Of a DNA stretch of 64,000 nt, positions 62,901 to 64,000 are shown one piece after another. The notes beneath the pieces are model-generated. The model had not been told where the DNA came from, searched no databases, and saw only the letters and a list, made by a program, of their open reading frames with translations. Source of the stretch: Granulicella sp. S190 (GTDB taxonomy: Bacteria > Acidobacteriota > Terriglobia > Terriglobales > Acidobacteriaceae). The DNA is taken from assembly GCF_009766095.1 (NCBI RefSeq), contig NZ_LMUD01000023.1, positions 426,627-490,626 of the forward strand. The letters are read 5' to 3'. Within the stretch, counting starts at the first letter, position 1, and each line of letters starts with the position of its first letter. The position numbers were made by a program, and so were the translations under genes.

Positions 62901-63376
62901 ACGACATTCAGGCCTTCCGCAGTAGCTCGAATATGCTGGAGCGTCAGGTACTCGGCGGGTGGAGTCTCGCAACGTTGAGCGTGCTCGAAAGCGGCTTCGC
63001 CTTTACTCCCGGCATCTCCACTGGCGTTCAAGGCCTTGCTACACGGCCCGACCAGATCTCTCCGGTCCGCCTCCTCAAAAACAAGTCGGAGTGGTTCGAC
63101 ACTACATCTTTTGTAGCTCCGGAGAATGGGTTCTACGGCGACGCACGTCCAGGCACAATCCGCGGCCCCCGTGAGATCTCTTTCAATATCGCTGGCTACA
63201 AAACCTTTCCCATCCACGAGCGCCTCAATCTTCAGTTCCGTGCTGAGGCCTTCAACTTCCTCAACCATCCCAACTTTGGCAACGTAGATACCAACCTCGG
63301 TTCGGGAACCTACGGCCGGGTCACCTCATCGCTAGATCCGCGCGAACTGGAGTTCTCAGCGCGCGTTAACTTCTAG
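59978..63376 (+). CDS. TonB-dependent receptor (carboxypeptidase-regulatory type)
   Basis: A complete 1132-aa receptor. Start at 59978 has GGAGG seven bases upstream; the in-frame ATG at 59966 overlaps that site. Order: signal peptide (ILFLLPTMLVLLAGMALAQ), N-terminal beta-sandwich (GSIRGTIVDTTGSSIAGVEVVVTSEATGVSKTLTT...YSVKAAHVGF, residues about 30-110), plug domain with VENLMLNGRNFQSMGQLIPGV, then a barrel ending LEFSARVNF. It lacks a clear TonB box by eye. The following gene encodes a GH78 rhamnosidase, so a rhamnose-bearing glycan is a plausible ligand (inference). Confidence 0.94.
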   Translation: MESIRHSKIRILFLLPTMLVLLAGMALAQGNTGSIRGTIVDTTGSSIAGVEVVVTSEATGVSKTLTTSEAGFYSVDALTPGLYSVKAAHVGFTQLTVQHVQVDPGQTRETSVTLKVGSTGESVNVTADALAVETQDSGSGGTITSKQVENLMLNGRNFQSMGQLIPGVSSTAGNNQQTAGGLTGGTTLIVNGASVEYSVYTLDGVYNMNTGNLANINILPIVDSIDEFRILKDNYSARYGLAGSGQVVVETKSGTDTYHGSAWDYFRNDALDANPYFATVKTKLRQNIFGYSFGGPIRIPHIYGGNHKTFFFASNEWRRIETGSTAQGLVFTPAQRAGTLTNTTPLTIDALGQQQLAARGATNCITGPNTINPACIDPNAIALLNSLGELPNNPGSSLNYINQQSQTLSQDSYNYRVDHYITENEVLTGRVSYEQVKNGIPYNSFGGGIFATTPTTYYTTGINMMGRLTSTITSNLINTATVAETYDKPRINTSNFQLPSGVTINQAFPDANVLNKAPTVSFSGGYAGFGASTPPIHASDGEGILQDDLSWTKGSHVLQFGALYIAGIKNQNVFTLPGGSFAFNGTRTGDPVADYLLGLDSTYHQDSGQRSGSFHYRQGEAYAQDDWHVNRRLTVNAGLRWVYFSPNTNSGDQVSSFYASQYNASQAPVVTLGGGFLTNASGVPVTSTGSAANLTTGLVFAGQNGVPDGFFNATRKNFAPRIGFAYDLTGDGKTSLRAGYGIGYSRLAVEAIYNAFGQNPPFTQSSNINSGTLENPTAGLATGLTPQTIDAVGPKFTPTQLQSYSLTVERQLFPSAVLSVAYAGTQFRHEDTFGYDQNQPLPVTAPTQAGCLAAGQTSSTTYSFDPCINLGNSTSANFTRPYKGYSNIYTEAGIGSGNYNSLQTGFVYRKSNVNATVSYAYSKSLSQFGHSSNTGGGGSIAGGGGQGIQDWTNLAAEYGPSNFDRTHVLTFSGVYDIQAFRSSSNMLERQVLGGWSLATLSVLESGFAFTPGISTGVQGLATRPDQISPVRLLKNKSEWFDTTSFVAPENGFYGDARPGTIRGPREISFNIAGYKTFPIHERLNLQFRAEAFNFLNHPNFGNVDTNLGSGTYGRVTSSLDPRELEFSARVNF

Positions 63377-63501
63377 CTGCCGTAAGGCCGCGCCCGCGGA
63401 GCTTGCTAATCTTGCGAGCGCCGCGGACGCACCTTCAGGTGTTACATATGGTCTTTGTCTCACCACGCAATAACGAAATAAGAAACGGATCTCCTATCCC
63501 G

Positions 63502-64000
63502 ATGACGCCTTCCCTCTCGTCACAGCCTTCGAGCACTGTTCGCTCAGTTCGGCAACTCCGCCTTATCCTTGCACTCCTACTTGCCTCAGCTTCAAGCCTC
63601 TACGCTGCCGCTCCAGTCACTCGCGGTACGCTGGCGCCACGAACCATCGCTCTCCAGACAAACGCGCTCACTGAACCTCTCAGCGTCGATACGCCGCATC
63701 CCGAGTTCTCCTGGCAACTGCGTGATTCGCACCCCGGCGCACGGCAAACCGCATATCGCATCATGGTATTCAGTGCGCATCCCGCCTCTCCGAATGCCCA
63801 TCCTGACGTATGGGATAGTGGGCGCGTAGAATCCTCCGACTCTCTGAACGTTGCCTATGCCGGCCCCGATCTTCAGCCCAGCAAACGATACTTCTGGTGC
63901 GTCAGCACATGGGATCAGAACGGAAAACCCTATCCCACCAGCGAAGCGAGCTGGTTCGAAACAGGTCTCCTGCAGCAGACAAACTGGCACGCCGAGTGGA
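63502..64000 (+). CDS. GH78 alpha-L-rhamnosidase, 3' end outside window
   Basis: The open frame runs off the window end; 166 codons are visible. Signal peptide (LRLILALLLASASSLYAA) follows a short hydrophilic leader. After it come features of the bacterial rhamnosidase N-terminal domain: NALTEPLSVDTPHPEFSWQLRDSHPGARQTAYRIMV, WDSGRVESSDSLNVAYAGPDLQPSKRYFWCVSTWDQNGK and SWFETGLLQQTNWHAEW. The frame is open back to an ATG at 63448, so the exact start is uncertain. It should release alpha-L-rhamnose from plant glycans such as pectin side chains or flavonoid glycosides. Confidence 0.85.
   Translation, partial: MTPSLSSQPSSTVRSVRQLRLILALLLASASSLYAAAPVTRGTLAPRTIALQTNALTEPLSVDTPHPEFSWQLRDSHPGARQTAYRIMVFSAHPASPNAHPDVWDSGRVESSDSLNVAYAGPDLQPSKRYFWCVSTWDQNGKPYPTSEASWFETGLLQQTNWHAEW

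Overview
The window looks like the chromosome of a soil acidobacterium (Acidobacteriota, class Terriglobia, near Granulicella, Edaphobacter or Tunturibacter). This rests on gene style: very large TonB-dependent receptors of the carboxypeptidase-regulatory/Oar type, a PadR plus ABC plus ADOP-like permease module, CadC-like winged-helix/TolB-propeller regulators, propeller/Y_Y_Y histidine kinases, several glycoside hydrolases and GC-rich codon use. The placement is inference, because no rRNA is present. No transposase, phage gene or CRISPR array was seen. Four tRNA genes are present: Arg-TCT, His-GTG, Pro-TGG and Ser-GCT.

Layout. 1-6.5 kb: carbohydrate uptake and breakdown (3' part of a TonB receptor, an exported GH92 mannosidase-type enzyme, an Asp-box propeller protein). 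6.5-11 kb: an ABC-2 type transporter divergent from a padR gene and an ADOP-like permease remnant, with PadR-like operators between them. 11-18 kb: housekeeping genes (MerR-TPR fusion, acyl-CoA dehydrogenase, MFS exporter, YheT-type hydrolase, DUF72, DUF4112) and three tRNAs. 18.2-28.8 kb: one tightly overlapped minus-strand operon for the late steps of adenosylcobalamin synthesis, from cobyrinate to coenzyme B12 and including lower-ligand synthesis by BluB. A cobalamin riboswitch precedes it, and it contains one unrecognised gene with a ParB-like motif. 28.9-32.8 kb: heme genes hemE, hemH and hemY, and purS. 33-36.3 kb: pyrophosphatase, an amino-acid permease, a repeat cluster, tRNA-Ser and a DUF2127 protein.

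36.5-47.2 kb is the most unusual part. It holds a TTG-started propeller histidine kinase, a NarL-type response regulator, a cyclic-nucleotide-domain/thioredoxin-reductase-like fusion that lacks the CxxC pair, three alpha/beta hydrolases, a MaoC protein, a Dps protein and a small membrane protein that resembles the kinase dimerisation helix but has Asn in place of the phospho-accepting His. Copies of a TACCC-N4-GGGTA-like inverted repeat lie upstream of most transcription units here, which suggests a local stress/redox regulon.

47.3-64 kb: a GH6 cellulase, a CadC-like regulator with a TolB propeller, a DUF4142 protein, a three-gene GMC-oxidoreductase module (small subunit, catalytic subunit, Tat-exported TIM-barrel protein) that may oxidise sugars in the periplasm, an ECF sigma/anti-sigma pair coupled to two exported HEAT-repeat proteins, a complete TonB receptor and the start of a GH78 rhamnosidase. 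The overall picture is a plant-polymer-degrading aerobe that imports oligosaccharides and completes or salvages its own B12.
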